Shown: positions 49,866 to 59,027, numbered from the stretch's first letter. The stretch: 64,000 bases of DNA from Chlamydomonas sphaeroides (GCA_001662425.1 BDDC01000031.1:99114-163113), one strand, 5' to 3'. The notes: generated by a model from the sequence alone, not told the origin. Made by a program: numbers and translations.

Positions 49866-51158
49866 ATGTCAAAAGAGATTCAGCAGCATGGACACGAGAA
49901 CAAAAACGAAAACGAGAAGAACGAGAAGAAGAAGACGAAACGGGAGCGTCCAGCGGCGTTCTCAGACTACGACGACGACGAGCGATGCTACTTTAAAGCG
50001 CAGCCGCGCAATATACGCCGGCGCATCATCGACACTGAACTCAAGGTCGCTGAGTACAATGCCGTGAACGTCCCCGTACGCTTCAAGGTGTTGCTATCGG
50101 AACTGGACGATCACGTCAAGGCCGTTGCAGTGAAGAAGCTAGATCAGCTGGCGCAGATGGATGATCGTGGTGGCGAGTATTACAAGATCACGAACTGGGT
50201 CGAGGCGCTGTGTCGCCTTCCCATCGGCAGGTACACCAAGTTACCCATCACCCGCCAGTCGCCGACGCCGGAGATTGCAAGGTTCATACAATCGATCGCC
50301 GCGCGCATGAACGACGCAGTCTACGGGCACACGGAGTGCAAGGATCACATTCTGCGCGTACTATGCCAGTGGATCATGAATCCAGTGGCCAAAGGGATGG
50401 TCATCGGCGTGCAGGGGGCGGCGGGCGTCGGCAAGACGAGCCTCATCAAGGAGGGCATCTGCAAGGCCCTGGGCATGCCATTTGCGTTCATCCCACTCGG
50501 GGGCGCCAGTGACGGGGCCTTTCTCGAGGGGCACTCGTACACGTACGAAGGCGCCATTCCTGGGCGCATCGTGGACGTGCTTGGGCGTGCCAAGTGCATG
50601 AACCCCGTGCTGTTCTTTGACGAGACCGATAAGATCTCGACGTCACACCGAGGACAGGAGGTGGCCAACATATTGATCCATTTGACAGACAGCAGCCAGA
50701 ACGACCGCTTCCACGACCGGTACTTTGCGGACATCCCGATGGACCTCTCACGGTCCCTGATGATCTTTTCGTTTAATGATGCGACGGCGATCAGCCCAAT
50801 TTTGCTGGACCGCATGACGGTCATCAATGTCGCGGGGTACACCGTAAATGATAAGATGAAAATCGCGACCCGGCATCTCATTCCGGAGCTGTTGCGGGAG
50901 TTCAACATGGAGTCGGGCGCGGTGGTCTTTACGGACGCCCTCATTCGCAGCATCATCACGGAACACACCGAATCGGAGGAGGGTGTGCGTAACCTCAAGA
51001 GGTCACTGCACAAGGTCATCAGCAACGTCAACATGCAGCATTTGATGAACGCCAAGGATCTTCCATGGGTGCTGACGCCTGCCGACGTTCTGGAATTCCT
51101 GACGCCGTCGGCCAGCAGCACTGCGGGCTCACACAAACATATGGCGATGTATCTCTGA
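49866..51158 (+). CDS. Lon-type AAA+ ATPase without protease domain
   Basis: 430 aa. Walker A is GVQGAAGVGKTS (about 180-191), Walker B PVLFFDETDKIS (about 245-256), then SFNDATAISPILLDRM (sensor 1/arginine finger region) and GYTVNDKMKIATRHLIPELL, which match Lon: the LPEVxGxxxxxxR and Y...EK..IA..HL.PK pattern. Residues 1-150 are basic and acidic low-complexity, then a helical domain. The Lon proteolytic domain (Ser/Lys dyad) is absent, as in other giant-virus Lon-like ATPases. Probable chaperone, remodelling or assembly ATPase. Highly basic first 40 residues (KKKTKRERPA). Confidence 0.87.
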   Translation: MSKEIQQHGHENKNENEKNEKKKTKRERPAAFSDYDDDERCYFKAQPRNIRRRIIDTELKVAEYNAVNVPVRFKVLLSELDDHVKAVAVKKLDQLAQMDDRGGEYYKITNWVEALCRLPIGRYTKLPITRQSPTPEIARFIQSIAARMNDAVYGHTECKDHILRVLCQWIMNPVAKGMVIGVQGAAGVGKTSLIKEGICKALGMPFAFIPLGGASDGAFLEGHSYTYEGAIPGRIVDVLGRAKCMNPVLFFDETDKISTSHRGQEVANILIHLTDSSQNDRFHDRYFADIPMDLSRSLMIFSFNDATAISPILLDRMTVINVAGYTVNDKMKIATRHLIPELLREFNMESGAVVFTDALIRSIITEHTESEEGVRNLKRSLHKVISNVNMQHLMNAKDLPWVLTPADVLEFLTPSASSTAGSHKHMAMYL

Positions 51159-51209
51159 TATAGAAGTACATAACCGCAATAGAAAGAGACTCCGAGATAG
51201 ACTACTACA

Positions 51210-52391
51210 ATGAGTGTAACAATCAATGGCGATCATGTGTCTGTGACACCTTCTCCATCCCTATCTCGCGTTGTGGACATGAGACAGCTCTTGGATCGCC
51301 TGTACAAACGGTTTGAGGGCAACACGCACGCCGCGGCGGCAGCCTGTAGCATTCTGTTTGCAGATGCCGCTCAGACGAGCCCCGATGTTGTCCAGGAACA
51401 CTTTATCGAGATCCAGCGCAACCGCGAGTTACTGGCGGAGCTCCTAACGCGCCCCACAATCCCGCAGCGCACCCCCGAGTGGTACGAGGCACGCAACGGC
51501 ATCATCACGGCCAGCGACTTTGCGCAGGCGCTGGGTGTGGGCAAGTTTGGGACAGTGTCTCAATTCTATGAGAAGAAATGCACGCCGTGCACCGAGGATT
51601 CGTTCGCGTCGTTGGCCAACTGCCCTCCCATCAAGTGGGGAACCATGTACGAAGAGGTGGCGCAGCGGATCTACGCAGCCAGGAACGGTGTGACCATCCA
51701 CGAGTTTGGTCTCGTGCGGCACCCAACCATCGCGCATCTCGGCGCGTCGCCGGATGGCATCACAGACCTGGGAGTGATGCTGGAGATCAAGTGCCCCTAT
51801 CGTCGTCAGATCACGGGGGACATCCCGCTGCAGTACTATTATCAGATCCAAGGGCAGCTCGAGGTGTGTGGGCTGCGCCACTGTGATTTCCTTGAAATCA
51901 AGCTGGTCGAGTCGACGCGGCAGGACTTTTATTCAAGTTTTTCAAGTTCATCAGGAGCGGCACAAGAGTACGGCATCGTCGCGGAGTTGTTGGTCGAGTC
52001 AGAAATGGAGAAGAAGTACACGTACACCGGCATCGACTGGCCTGTGTACGCGCTGGAGGCGTTTGAGCGCAACTTCCCGGCGCCGAACTACAAGTTGCAC
52101 TTTTTCCGTGTTGAGACGTACAGCTGTATGCGGGTCACGCGCGACGACGAGTTCATCGCTTCCATGGTCCACCGCCTCGGGCAGGTGTGGCAGCAAGTCT
52201 TGGCGTACCGTGCCGACCCTGAACTCATGCCCAAGACGGCGACAAGCTCGAGCCGCAAGCGGGCGCAGGTGATGGATAACAGTTACGCAATGTTTCGTGA
52301 TTTGCCATATCCTGTGACCCCGAAGGAGGAGACTCGTGTGACCCCGAAGGAGGAGACTCGTGTGGTTGCTGAGGAGTACATATTTCGATGA
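51210..52391 (+). CDS. YqaJ-type exonuclease/recombinase (PD-(D/E)XK)
   Basis: 393 aa. Recognisable elements in order: RTPEWYEARNGIITASDFAQALG, WGTMYEEVAQRIY, LGASPDGI and LEIKCPYRR, then QYYYQIQGQLEVCG. These are the conserved blocks of the YqaJ viral recombinase family; the E of WGxxxE, D of SPDG and E-x-K of LEIKCP are the likely metal-binding and catalytic residues. Lambda-exonuclease-like enzymes degrade duplex DNA 5'-to-3' and support recombination or concatemer handling. The final 25 residues carry a short VTPKEETRV repeat. Confidence 0.9.
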   Translation: MSVTINGDHVSVTPSPSLSRVVDMRQLLDRLYKRFEGNTHAAAAACSILFADAAQTSPDVVQEHFIEIQRNRELLAELLTRPTIPQRTPEWYEARNGIITASDFAQALGVGKFGTVSQFYEKKCTPCTEDSFASLANCPPIKWGTMYEEVAQRIYAARNGVTIHEFGLVRHPTIAHLGASPDGITDLGVMLEIKCPYRRQITGDIPLQYYYQIQGQLEVCGLRHCDFLEIKLVESTRQDFYSSFSSSSGAAQEYGIVAELLVESEMEKKYTYTGIDWPVYALEAFERNFPAPNYKLHFFRVETYSCMRVTRDDEFIASMVHRLGQVWQQVLAYRADPELMPKTATSSSRKRAQVMDNSYAMFRDLPYPVTPKEETRVTPKEETRVVAEEYIFR

Positions 52392-52450
52392 TCTTCTGTT
52401 GGGCAAAAATAATTGTTCATATTAAAACGCGCACACGAGAGATTTCAATT

Positions 52451-52822
52451 ATGGACAGCCCAACTATGAGCCCCAGTTCTGCCCGGAGCACGACCCGGTC
52501 AACCAACAAGAGTGCGGGTAGTAAGAAGTCCTTCGTGCTCCAGGGTTCATCCAAGGGTGCGATCATGGCAAAGGCGTGCAAGATGTGGCTGAAGCCCAAA
52601 TCGCTGGGTCGTCGCAAGACTCAGCAGCAGGATGGCGGCGGTGCCGGGTCATTCGGGTCACTTACACCCAAGAAGTCCGCGGCGAAGAAGAAGTCTGCGC
52701 CAGCGAAGAAGAAGTCCGCGGCAAAGTCCGCGGCGAAGAAGAGGTCCGCGCCAAAGAAGAAGTCCGCGGTGAAGAAAACGTCAGCGGCGAAGAAGAAGAA
52801 GTCAGCGGCGAAGCGCAAATGA
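52451..52822 (+). CDS. Histone-H1-like basic protein, 123 aa
   Basis: The ATG at 52451 begins MDSPTMSPSSARSTTRSTNK. The C-terminal half consists of KKSAAKKKSA-type repeats (about nine), like the tail of linker histones. The short central region (FVLQGSSKGAIMAKACKMWLKP) may be a small folded segment. Strong positive charge suggests a DNA-condensing role in the virion or on replicating DNA. The repeats cause open frames on the opposite strand, which are shadows. Confidence 0.75.
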   Translation: MDSPTMSPSSARSTTRSTNKSAGSKKSFVLQGSSKGAIMAKACKMWLKPKSLGRRKTQQQDGGGAGSFGSLTPKKSAAKKKSAPAKKKSAAKSAAKKRSAPKKKSAVKKTSAAKKKKSAAKRK

Positions 52823-52827
52823 GTTCA

Positions 52828-52836
52828 TAATATAAG
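52828..52836 (+). promoter_or_regulatory. TATA-like box (TAATATAAG)
   Basis: TAATATAAG begins 25 bases before the ATG at 52853 in a short spacer after the H1-like gene; it matches the element at 32950. Confidence 0.5.
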
Positions 52837-52852
52837 TCGTCACTCATAGAAC

Positions 52853-53431
52853 ATGGATCTGGTAGCGGATTGGTTGAACTCGTACATGAGGAGTGGGGCA
52901 GTCAACACCGCGTCTGTCGAACCACTGTATGTGCAGAAGGCTGACATTGTTCAATCCACGGCAGGACCGTCGTATGCGGTGACACTTTGTGCCGCCATGC
53001 CATCGTCCTACTACAGGATCAATAACACATCGCCGGACATTGCGCGTGTCATTGATGCACTCCAGAGCAAGAACCAGATCATAGCAGCGTGGACACAAGA
53101 TAAGCGGGCGGTCTTTGTCGACACAAAATCGATCCGGAACGATGCGAACGTGCAGCAGGCCTTCCGGGACCTGGCGGCCAAGCTCCCGGGGTCGTGCGTC
53201 TTCATGACACCCTGCGATAACGTGACGTCCGACTGGTGCTGTGACGACATCGCCCCGAAAACAGATGTGCACAACGATGGCAGTGCGTCCAGGAACCCTG
53301 TGCGGACCCTTGTGATGCTCGTCGTTGGCATCTACATTTGCATGGTCTTGCTGCTCATCGTCGTCATCCGCATGAGGCGGTTCCGGCGGTGGGTGTTCCA
53401 GGTGCGGCCACGCGTACATCACAGCCAATAA
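52853..53431 (+). CDS. C-terminally anchored protein, 192 aa
   Basis: The soluble N-terminal part contains AVTLCAAMPSSYYRINN and VFMTPCDNVTSDWCCDD, with four cysteines that may form disulfides. One membrane span lies at about 151-172 (TLVMLVVGIYICMVLLLIVVI), followed by a basic tail (RMRRFRRWVFQVRPRVHH). The topology, with basic residues after the span, fits a tail-anchored virion membrane protein. Family unknown. Confidence 0.75.
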   Translation: MDLVADWLNSYMRSGAVNTASVEPLYVQKADIVQSTAGPSYAVTLCAAMPSSYYRINNTSPDIARVIDALQSKNQIIAAWTQDKRAVFVDTKSIRNDANVQQAFRDLAAKLPGSCVFMTPCDNVTSDWCCDDIAPKTDVHNDGSASRNPVRTLVMLVVGIYICMVLLLIVVIRMRRFRRWVFQVRPRVHHSQ

Positions 53432-53484
53432 ATTACGAATTGTGATTGTACACACGATAGAGAAAAGAGAAAAGTTTGAGTAGG

Positions 53485-54996
53485 ATGTCGTCGCCGCCTC
53501 CCACTAAAGTCATGCTGTTTGGCACACACCCGAAGCAATTCAATGGGTACTCCAAGGTCGTCTACGAGCTCTGCCGCGAGCTCGCCTTGCGCAGCGACCG
53601 CATCACGACATCGATCTTTGGCTTTCAGAACTTTCACGCACATGGAAACCATCGCAACGACCTGCCGGACAACGTCTTTGTTCATGACGCGTGGGCTGCT
53701 GAAATCCCCAAGGTTGCCGGTTTCGGGTTTGAGCAGGCGGTGGACGTGGTCACACTGAAACGACCAGATGTCGTCGTCATCTACAACGACTTGATGATCG
53801 TCACGAACTTCCTCAAGGAGCTCGCCAAGATCCCCAAGCGGTGGTTCAAGATCGTCCTGTACATTGACCAGGTGTACCTGTCGCAGCGAAGCGATTACAT
53901 GGCGCTGGTCAATGAGTATGCCGACGCGGCGCTGGCGTTCACGCCGACGTGGCGGCAGTGCATCCTGGACCAGGGGCTGCGCGTCCCCTGTGGCATCCTG
54001 GAGCACGGCATCAACGCACAGACGTACTACCCCGTTCCACGCGCGGTTGCCCGCAAGTTCTTCAATCTATCCGAGGAGGACTTTATCGTGCTCAACCTGA
54101 ACCGCAACCAACCGCGCAAACGCTGGGATACCTGCCTCAAGGCGTACGCCCAGGTCATTGCAAACCACGCAAAGGACCCACCTGGGATAAAGCGCCCCAT
54201 CAAATTCCTCATCGGCACAGCGGTGCGCGGTGCGTGGGACATCCTGGAGGTCTTCCAGCGCGAGCTCGGCAAGCGCAATCTGACAATTGAGGACGGCATG
54301 AAGCATGTCATCATCGTTGACAAACCCCAGATGCTCACCGACATGGAGATCAACGTCCTCTACAACGCGTGCGACTGCGGCATCAACACAGCCGACGGCG
54401 AGGGCGTGGGGTTGTGTTCAGTGGAAGCCGGTGCCATTGGCATCCCTCAGATCGTACCGCGCATTGGGGGTTTCCTGGACTTTTTCGACGACGATACCGC
54501 ATTGATGATCGACCCTAAGATTGCGTACTACGTCGATGCCTCGCGGGACATGGTTGGCGGCGAAGCACTCATGTGCGATTACAGTGACTTTGCGGACGCC
54601 ATTGAACTCTATTACGCAGACGCTGCTCTGCGCCAGCGCCATGGCCGCGCCGCCCGAAAGAAGATCCTCAAGCCACACAGCTGGGAACTTATTGCGGATC
54701 ATTTTGTCGACGTCGTCACCAAGGTACACCAGGGCACCTTCACGGGTCAACCAGAAGAACAAGAAGAGAAGAAAGAGAAAGAGGAGCTGCAGCAGAAGAA
54801 AAAACAGAAAGAGGATGACGATGCTGCATTTCGGGAGCTCTTTGACGAAGCGCTTCGGGATAGCAGGCATCAAACACTCGAGATGAATCAAGCAGTCGAG
54901 AAGAGTCAAACACTCGAGAAGAATCAAGCAGTCAAGGATGAACTCCAAGAACTGCGCGCGCGCATTGATGCACTGATGGCGGCGGCGGCCAAATAA
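53485..54996 (+). CDS. Glycosyltransferase family 4-like (GT-B fold)
   Basis: 503 aa; the ATG at 53485 gives MSSPPPTKVMLFGTHPKQFNGYSKVVYEL, the first Rossmann element with the sugar-acceptor-side GxS loop. The second half contains NLNRNQPRKRWDTCLKAY, LIGTAVRGAWDIL and the EX7E motif E306-GVGLCSV-E314, typical of retaining GT4 enzymes that bind nucleotide-sugar. Residues 415-500 are a charged coiled-coil extension (EEQEEKKEKEELQQKKKQKE, LEMNQAVEKSQTLEKNQAV). It may glycosylate virion proteins such as the PAN/lectin proteins, or a host target. Substrate unknown. Confidence 0.87.
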   Translation: MSSPPPTKVMLFGTHPKQFNGYSKVVYELCRELALRSDRITTSIFGFQNFHAHGNHRNDLPDNVFVHDAWAAEIPKVAGFGFEQAVDVVTLKRPDVVVIYNDLMIVTNFLKELAKIPKRWFKIVLYIDQVYLSQRSDYMALVNEYADAALAFTPTWRQCILDQGLRVPCGILEHGINAQTYYPVPRAVARKFFNLSEEDFIVLNLNRNQPRKRWDTCLKAYAQVIANHAKDPPGIKRPIKFLIGTAVRGAWDILEVFQRELGKRNLTIEDGMKHVIIVDKPQMLTDMEINVLYNACDCGINTADGEGVGLCSVEAGAIGIPQIVPRIGGFLDFFDDDTALMIDPKIAYYVDASRDMVGGEALMCDYSDFADAIELYYADAALRQRHGRAARKKILKPHSWELIADHFVDVVTKVHQGTFTGQPEEQEEKKEKEELQQKKKQKEDDDAAFRELFDEALRDSRHQTLEMNQAVEKSQTLEKNQAVKDELQELRARIDALMAAAAK

Positions 54997-55010
54997 TATC
55001 AGTTCCGAAA

Positions 55011-55391
55011 TCATGTAATACGAACGCGTCGTAGTGACAGTGCCGTTTTCTCAGCACGCTCGCGTGTGAAGACGGTCGTCGTAATTGCCATGCATTTTTC
55101 GGCGGCGACCTCACTACTCAGGGCCTCCTCGACGCGGTGTCGGATGGCACCCTGCGATAGCGGTCGCTTCACATAGGATGTCTTGTAACACAGGCGCCCT
55201 TCCTTGGTGTTTAGGTCATCGATGTTATAGCGCATCATGAACATGAGGATCTTATCGGAGAGCTGCTTCTTGTAGGCCCGGCGCTCTCGGGCGAGCTGCT
55301 GCAGTTGTTTAAGAGATTGATCCAGCTCGAGCCAGATGCGTACCTGATTCTTAAACTCCTCGAGCGCTGCCGAGTCAGGAATGTCAGTCAT
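55011..55391 (-). CDS. DUF5760-like conserved giant-virus protein, 126 aa
   Basis: Helical protein with FKNQVRIWLELDQSLKQL and RRAYKKQLSDKILMFMMRYNIDDLNTKEGRLCYKTSYVKRPLSQ. This fits a small family of giant-virus proteins I know as DUF5760; no role is known. The motif NIDDLNTKEGRL is the clearest block. It is convergent with the glycosyltransferase gene, 14 bases away. The start is ATG at 55391. Confidence 0.72.
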   Translation of the reverse strand: MTDIPDSAALEEFKNQVRIWLELDQSLKQLQQLARERRAYKKQLSDKILMFMMRYNIDDLNTKEGRLCYKTSYVKRPLSQGAIRHRVEEALSSEVAAEKCMAITTTVFTRERAEKTALSLRRVRIT

Positions 55392-55459
55392 TTCGTCTTT
55401 TTCTTCTTCTTCTTTATGGGTCCGATATATGATCGCGCCTTACGCCTATGTGTCTTTTC

Positions 55460-56053
55460 TTACACTAGAGTCCGAATGCAGGGTTGCAGATACACATTGA
55501 AGACCCTCGAGATCGTATTGCCATCTCTTGTCGACGGCGTGGACACAACGCGATAGGAAAGTGTCATTGGCAGGTCCACCTCACCCCCTTGCAGCTTCTT
55601 ACTCATGCGCATCGCCGGGCATCGCGTCTTTATCACGATGTTCCCTGATGCGTCTGCACTGGCGAGTCCAGCGGGGTCGTCGGCACCCGCGCCAACCCAC
55701 CACACGATGACCGCGTGCGGCGTGACCTTGACGTCCACTGCTATGACGTCTCCTTGTCCGGGAACTCCTTGTCCGGAAACTCCTTGTCCGGAAACTCCTT
55801 GTCCGGAAACTCCTTGTCCGGAAACTCCTGTACGAGTCAAGACCCTGTGCCACGGCAGGACGGCGCTGCCAAGCGACGGGTGCAAGGAGTCTCGATCAAA
55901 GAGCAACACGAGCCCGGCGAGCAGGACAAGGATCCTCCACGCACGGACCACATGGGAGCGGGACGTCCAAAAGAGAACGCCCTGTGCAAGTGCAAACACG
56001 ATGAGTGCCCACAGACAAGCAAAACTCAGGGTTTTAAAGGATTGGCCGGACAT
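55460..56053 (-). CDS. Membrane-anchored protein with VSGQG repeats, 197 aa
   Basis: The ATG at 56053 (MSGQSFKTLSFACLW) is preferred to an upstream one at 56131, which would add 26 basic residues before the membrane segments and overlap the start of the divergent gene. Two hydrophobic segments follow (LSFACLWALIVFALAQGVLFW; AWRILVLLAGLVLLF). A five-unit tandem (VSGQG/VPGQG) lies at about 75-100, encoded by 15-base repeats. The C-terminal 100 residues are beta-rich (VIAVDVKVTPHAVIVWW, MTLSYRVVSTPS, VFNVYLQPC). Unknown function. Confidence 0.68.
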   Translation of the reverse strand: MSGQSFKTLSFACLWALIVFALAQGVLFWTSRSHVVRAWRILVLLAGLVLLFDRDSLHPSLGSAVLPWHRVLTRTGVSGQGVSGQGVSGQGVSGQGVPGQGDVIAVDVKVTPHAVIVWWVGAGADDPAGLASADASGNIVIKTRCPAMRMSKKLQGGEVDLPMTLSYRVVSTPSTRDGNTISRVFNVYLQPCIRTLV

Positions 56054-56133
56054 TTCTCTCAGCAAGAGACATTTTTGGGTCTTCGTTTGGTTGTGACCAA
56101 AACTCTTCTTGGTCCAGTTCAACGACAACAAAC

Positions 56134-56733
56134 ATGATCCTAAACAACCCGAACATCATGGCCGCCAAAGTTGCGAGCCTGAACCAAGAGGTGAAACAGG
56201 TACAGGGTGGTGTCTCCGATATCTGCAAGAAAATTCAAGATCTAGAGGCTGCTGTGGCGTCCCTGACGAAGCAGCAAGCCACCATGCAAGAGTTGCAGGT
56301 AAACATGCAGGAGTTGCAAGCAAACCTAACGCCACGTGCCGAGTTCAGCGTCCTACAAGCGACGGTGGACCGCCTCTTGACGCGCGTCACCGAGCAGATC
56401 CGGAATGAAGTACGCCGCCAGCGCGACCTGCTTGAAACGTCACTCGAGCACCGGTTCGACACCCTCATCCCTGGTATCGTGTCGAGGTACATGGATGCCG
56501 CTGTTGACGATGCGATGCGCAACTTCACTCTACCTCTACCTCCAACCGACGTCCTACCTCTAACCGACGTCCTACCTCTAACCGACGTCCTACCTCTAAC
56601 CGACGTCCTACCTCTAACCGACGATCTACGTCCTACAGACGATCTACTGCATGCACCGATTCCGATTCCGGCTCCAACTCAACCGACCCTAGACAATGAT
56701 GACGACCAGGAAGAAGACACAAAAGATCAGTAG
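56134..56733 (+). CDS. Coiled-coil protein with LPLTDV repeats, 199 aa
   Basis: Residues about 10-115 are coiled-coil (VASLNQEVKQVQGG, IQDLEAAVASLTKQQATMQEL, RNEVRRQRDLLETSLEHRF). Residues 130-160 are tandem LPLTDV units encoded by 18-base repeats (about 56535-56625). The C-terminus is acidic (DDDQEEDTKDQ) and ends 4 bases before the stop of the convergent aminopeptidase. Start at 56134 (MILNN), with an alternative at M9 (56158). Probable oligomeric structural protein. Confidence 0.7.
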   Translation: MILNNPNIMAAKVASLNQEVKQVQGGVSDICKKIQDLEAAVASLTKQQATMQELQVNMQELQANLTPRAEFSVLQATVDRLLTRVTEQIRNEVRRQRDLLETSLEHRFDTLIPGIVSRYMDAAVDDAMRNFTLPLPPTDVLPLTDVLPLTDVLPLTDVLPLTDDLRPTDDLLHAPIPIPAPTQPTLDNDDDQEEDTKDQ

Positions 56734-56737
56734 ATAC

Positions 56738-58270
56738 TCATTTGACCTTGCTGCCCATGTCCGCAAGAACTTTGACGAGCTGCATACCAAGCAGCGCACA
56801 GTTGCCAGCGTAGACACCGCGCACATCATTGTTGCTGATGTCAAAATGAATCCAGCGGTCCGCGAGGTCTGGCGGTACAAAGTTGGCCATGAACATAGCT
56901 GCCATGAAGGATCCTGAGCGCGTGCATTCGAAATACGCGTTGCGGACATCAGCCACCTGCGAGATCGTTTGGACGTGGTACTCTGTCCAGGGAGGGTGCC
57001 GCCACACGCGCTCGCCAGTGGCCTCGCCAATGGTGTAGACCAGATTGGACAGCTCGTCGTTTGTGGTGTAGTACACGGCACTCAGATCGCAGCATATGCT
57101 GGTGGCAAAAGATGTCAGCGTCGCAAAGTCGATGATGTAGTCCGGCTTGTAGCGCCGTGCGTATGAGAGTGCGTCGGCGAGGATGAGGCGCCCTTCCGCA
57201 TCAGGGTCGGTGATCTCGACGCTCATACCATTGTGAGCTCGGACGATGTCGCCGGGCTTGGCGGCAGAGCCACTGATGACGTTTTCGACGAGCGGCATGA
57301 TGCCTACGAGGTTGACTGGTAGGTCGGGATGATCACGTAGAATGTGCTGCATGATAGCTGTGACCACCGAGGCACCCGACTTGTCCTGCTTCATCTCCAG
57401 CAGACTCTGGATGGGTTTCAGGCGAAGCCCGCCAGCATCAAAGACGACGCCCTTGCCCAGGAGACAGATGGTGGGCAACGAGGCATCCTTGATGCATTTG
57501 GTCACAAGGAATTGCGGACGGGCATCTGAGCTGTTGCCCACCGCCAGCACAAGGTTCAGCCCCTCCGAGGCCATGTCCGCCGAGTCCAGGACAGTCACAC
57601 GCAAGCGCGGATGTTGCGTTGCCTCCAGCAAACGTTGCGTGCTTGCGCTGAAACGCTCCGGGGACAGCTGGTTGGCGGGCTCGTTCTCAAAGTCGCGCGC
57701 GATGTCTACACTCTCCAAGGCGCACGTGGTGTCTTGTAAGTAGGCATCATGTCGGCTCAGCTGATCATAGACGTAGATCGAACGATGTTGAAGGTTCCCA
57801 TCATGATGCGGCGGAACACTACGATACTTGCTGAACGTGTAGCAGTGCTTTCCCAGGATGTGCATGAGCGGGACGTGGAACTCGGTAGCCAGAAACCGAA
57901 GATGCACGCACACATCGGTTTGATGGAACGACGACACCGTGCGTGCGATGTTCCGGAGGCTTGTGTAAGGCAGCGCCGGGTTGAACGTATGAACGAGAAC
58001 GTTGCACCGTTTGCCACCCCCCCGCTGCTTCTTCTGCTTCTTCTGCTTCTTCTCATTTTTGCTCATCTTGCTCATCTTCTTCAGCATCTTCTTCATTGCT
58101 TCGGGTGTAACGTGCGCTCCCAATCGGGAGCTAGTAGCGTCTTCATCTCCAAGTCCAAATAGTTCTGCCACTTTCCGGGTGTCGTCTGCCGAGCTCACAA
58201 TTACGACATGCACCGGTGCGTGAAGCCAGTCGGATGCTGCATCAGCCACCTGGATGCCTCGATGTTTCAT
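56738..58270 (-). CDS. Leucine aminopeptidase (peptidase family M17)
   Basis: 510 aa, normal for M17. Metal/catalytic blocks: LLGKGVVFDAGGLRLKP (K at about 273, D at 278), MKQDKSGASVVTAIM, and EITDPDAEGRLILADALSY, which corresponds to the NTDAEGRL signature. The substitutions MKxDM to MKQDK and NTDAEGRL to DPDAEGRL are minor. The N-terminal domain (1-200) with a KNEKKQKKQKKQRGGGK patch is less conserved. M17 enzymes are hexameric Zn/Mn peptidases that release N-terminal residues. Presence in a viral genome suggests acquisition from a cellular host; a peptide-recycling or non-peptidase DNA-binding role (as in PepA) is possible. Confidence 0.9.
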   Translation of the reverse strand: MKHRGIQVADAASDWLHAPVHVVIVSSADDTRKVAELFGLGDEDATSSRLGAHVTPEAMKKMLKKMSKMSKNEKKQKKQKKQRGGGKRCNVLVHTFNPALPYTSLRNIARTVSSFHQTDVCVHLRFLATEFHVPLMHILGKHCYTFSKYRSVPPHHDGNLQHRSIYVYDQLSRHDAYLQDTTCALESVDIARDFENEPANQLSPERFSASTQRLLEATQHPRLRVTVLDSADMASEGLNLVLAVGNSSDARPQFLVTKCIKDASLPTICLLGKGVVFDAGGLRLKPIQSLLEMKQDKSGASVVTAIMQHILRDHPDLPVNLVGIMPLVENVISGSAAKPGDIVRAHNGMSVEITDPDAEGRLILADALSYARRYKPDYIIDFATLTSFATSICCDLSAVYYTTNDELSNLVYTIGEATGERVWRHPPWTEYHVQTISQVADVRNAYFECTRSGSFMAAMFMANFVPPDLADRWIHFDISNNDVRGVYAGNCALLGMQLVKVLADMGSKVK

Positions 58271-58394
58271 GATGTGTACTAAAGTAGATGTGGGTTTTAC
58301 ACTGGTTGAATTGATATTCAGACATCGCGTTCCAGGCGTGGTGATTATTATAGCAACTCAGATTTTCATACAATTTTCTTTTGTTCCTCTAAAA

Positions 58395-59012
58395 ATGACC
58401 AGTGTAAAGTCTACATCGACCAAACGTGCCGCCGCCCCCACCAAGAACAGTACAAAGAAACGGCAGCAGCAGAGTACCCGGAAGAAAGTCCGTCGTGACA
58501 AGGCGTGCATCACCACCACGAACGATAGCATCTACGCAGACTGCACCGGTGCCGGGGATGCTTGCGACATTGTGAAGCACTGTAAGGAAACCAACCTCGT
58601 CTTTGATCCGCGCCGCATCAAGGACGCTGCCTACTGGAACAGCCCGGAGTACAAGTGTGCGCGCCGCTTCGTGGGCAAGAGCGATGCGTACTCGAAGCGC
58701 TTCGAGTCCTGCCCGGCAGCGCCAGAGTCCTTTGGAACGAAGCGGGTCGCCGCTCCCGCCGGAAGCAAGAGGGTCGCCGCCGCCGCCGTGATTGCTGCTG
58801 GTACCAAGAAGGCCGCCGTGGTCGCTGCTGGTACCAAGAAGGCCGCCGCTACTGCTGGTACCAAGAAGGCCGCCGCCGTGATCGCTTCTGGTACCAAGAA
58901 GGCCGTTGCCGCCGTGGCCTCCCTCAAGAAACGCGTCGTCACCACGGGCAAGTCCGGTAAGTCAGGTAAATCCGGTAAATCGGTAAAGCGCGGAGGGATC
59001 TTTGGGTTCTGA
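58395..59012 (+). CDS. Basic H1-like tail protein with a cysteine core, 205 aa
   Basis: The ATG at 58395 (MTSVKSTSTKRAAAP) lies after an AT-rich leader. Residues about 40-110 are a small folded core with six cysteines (KACITTTNDSIYADCTGAGDACDIVKHC...CARRF...CPAAP). The flanks are basic: KNSTKKRQQQSTRKKVRRD before, and tandem AGTKKAAAV/ASGTKKAV units plus GKSGKSGKSGKSVKRGG after. This resembles an H1-like chromatin protein or virion DNA-binding protein with a cysteine module. Similar to the 123-aa H1-like protein only in composition. Confidence 0.72.
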   Translation: MTSVKSTSTKRAAAPTKNSTKKRQQQSTRKKVRRDKACITTTNDSIYADCTGAGDACDIVKHCKETNLVFDPRRIKDAAYWNSPEYKCARRFVGKSDAYSKRFESCPAAPESFGTKRVAAPAGSKRVAAAAVIAAGTKKAAVVAAGTKKAAATAGTKKAAAVIASGTKKAVAAVASLKKRVVTTGKSGKSGKSGKSVKRGGIFGF

Positions 59013-59027
59013 CATACTGCAGTGCTG

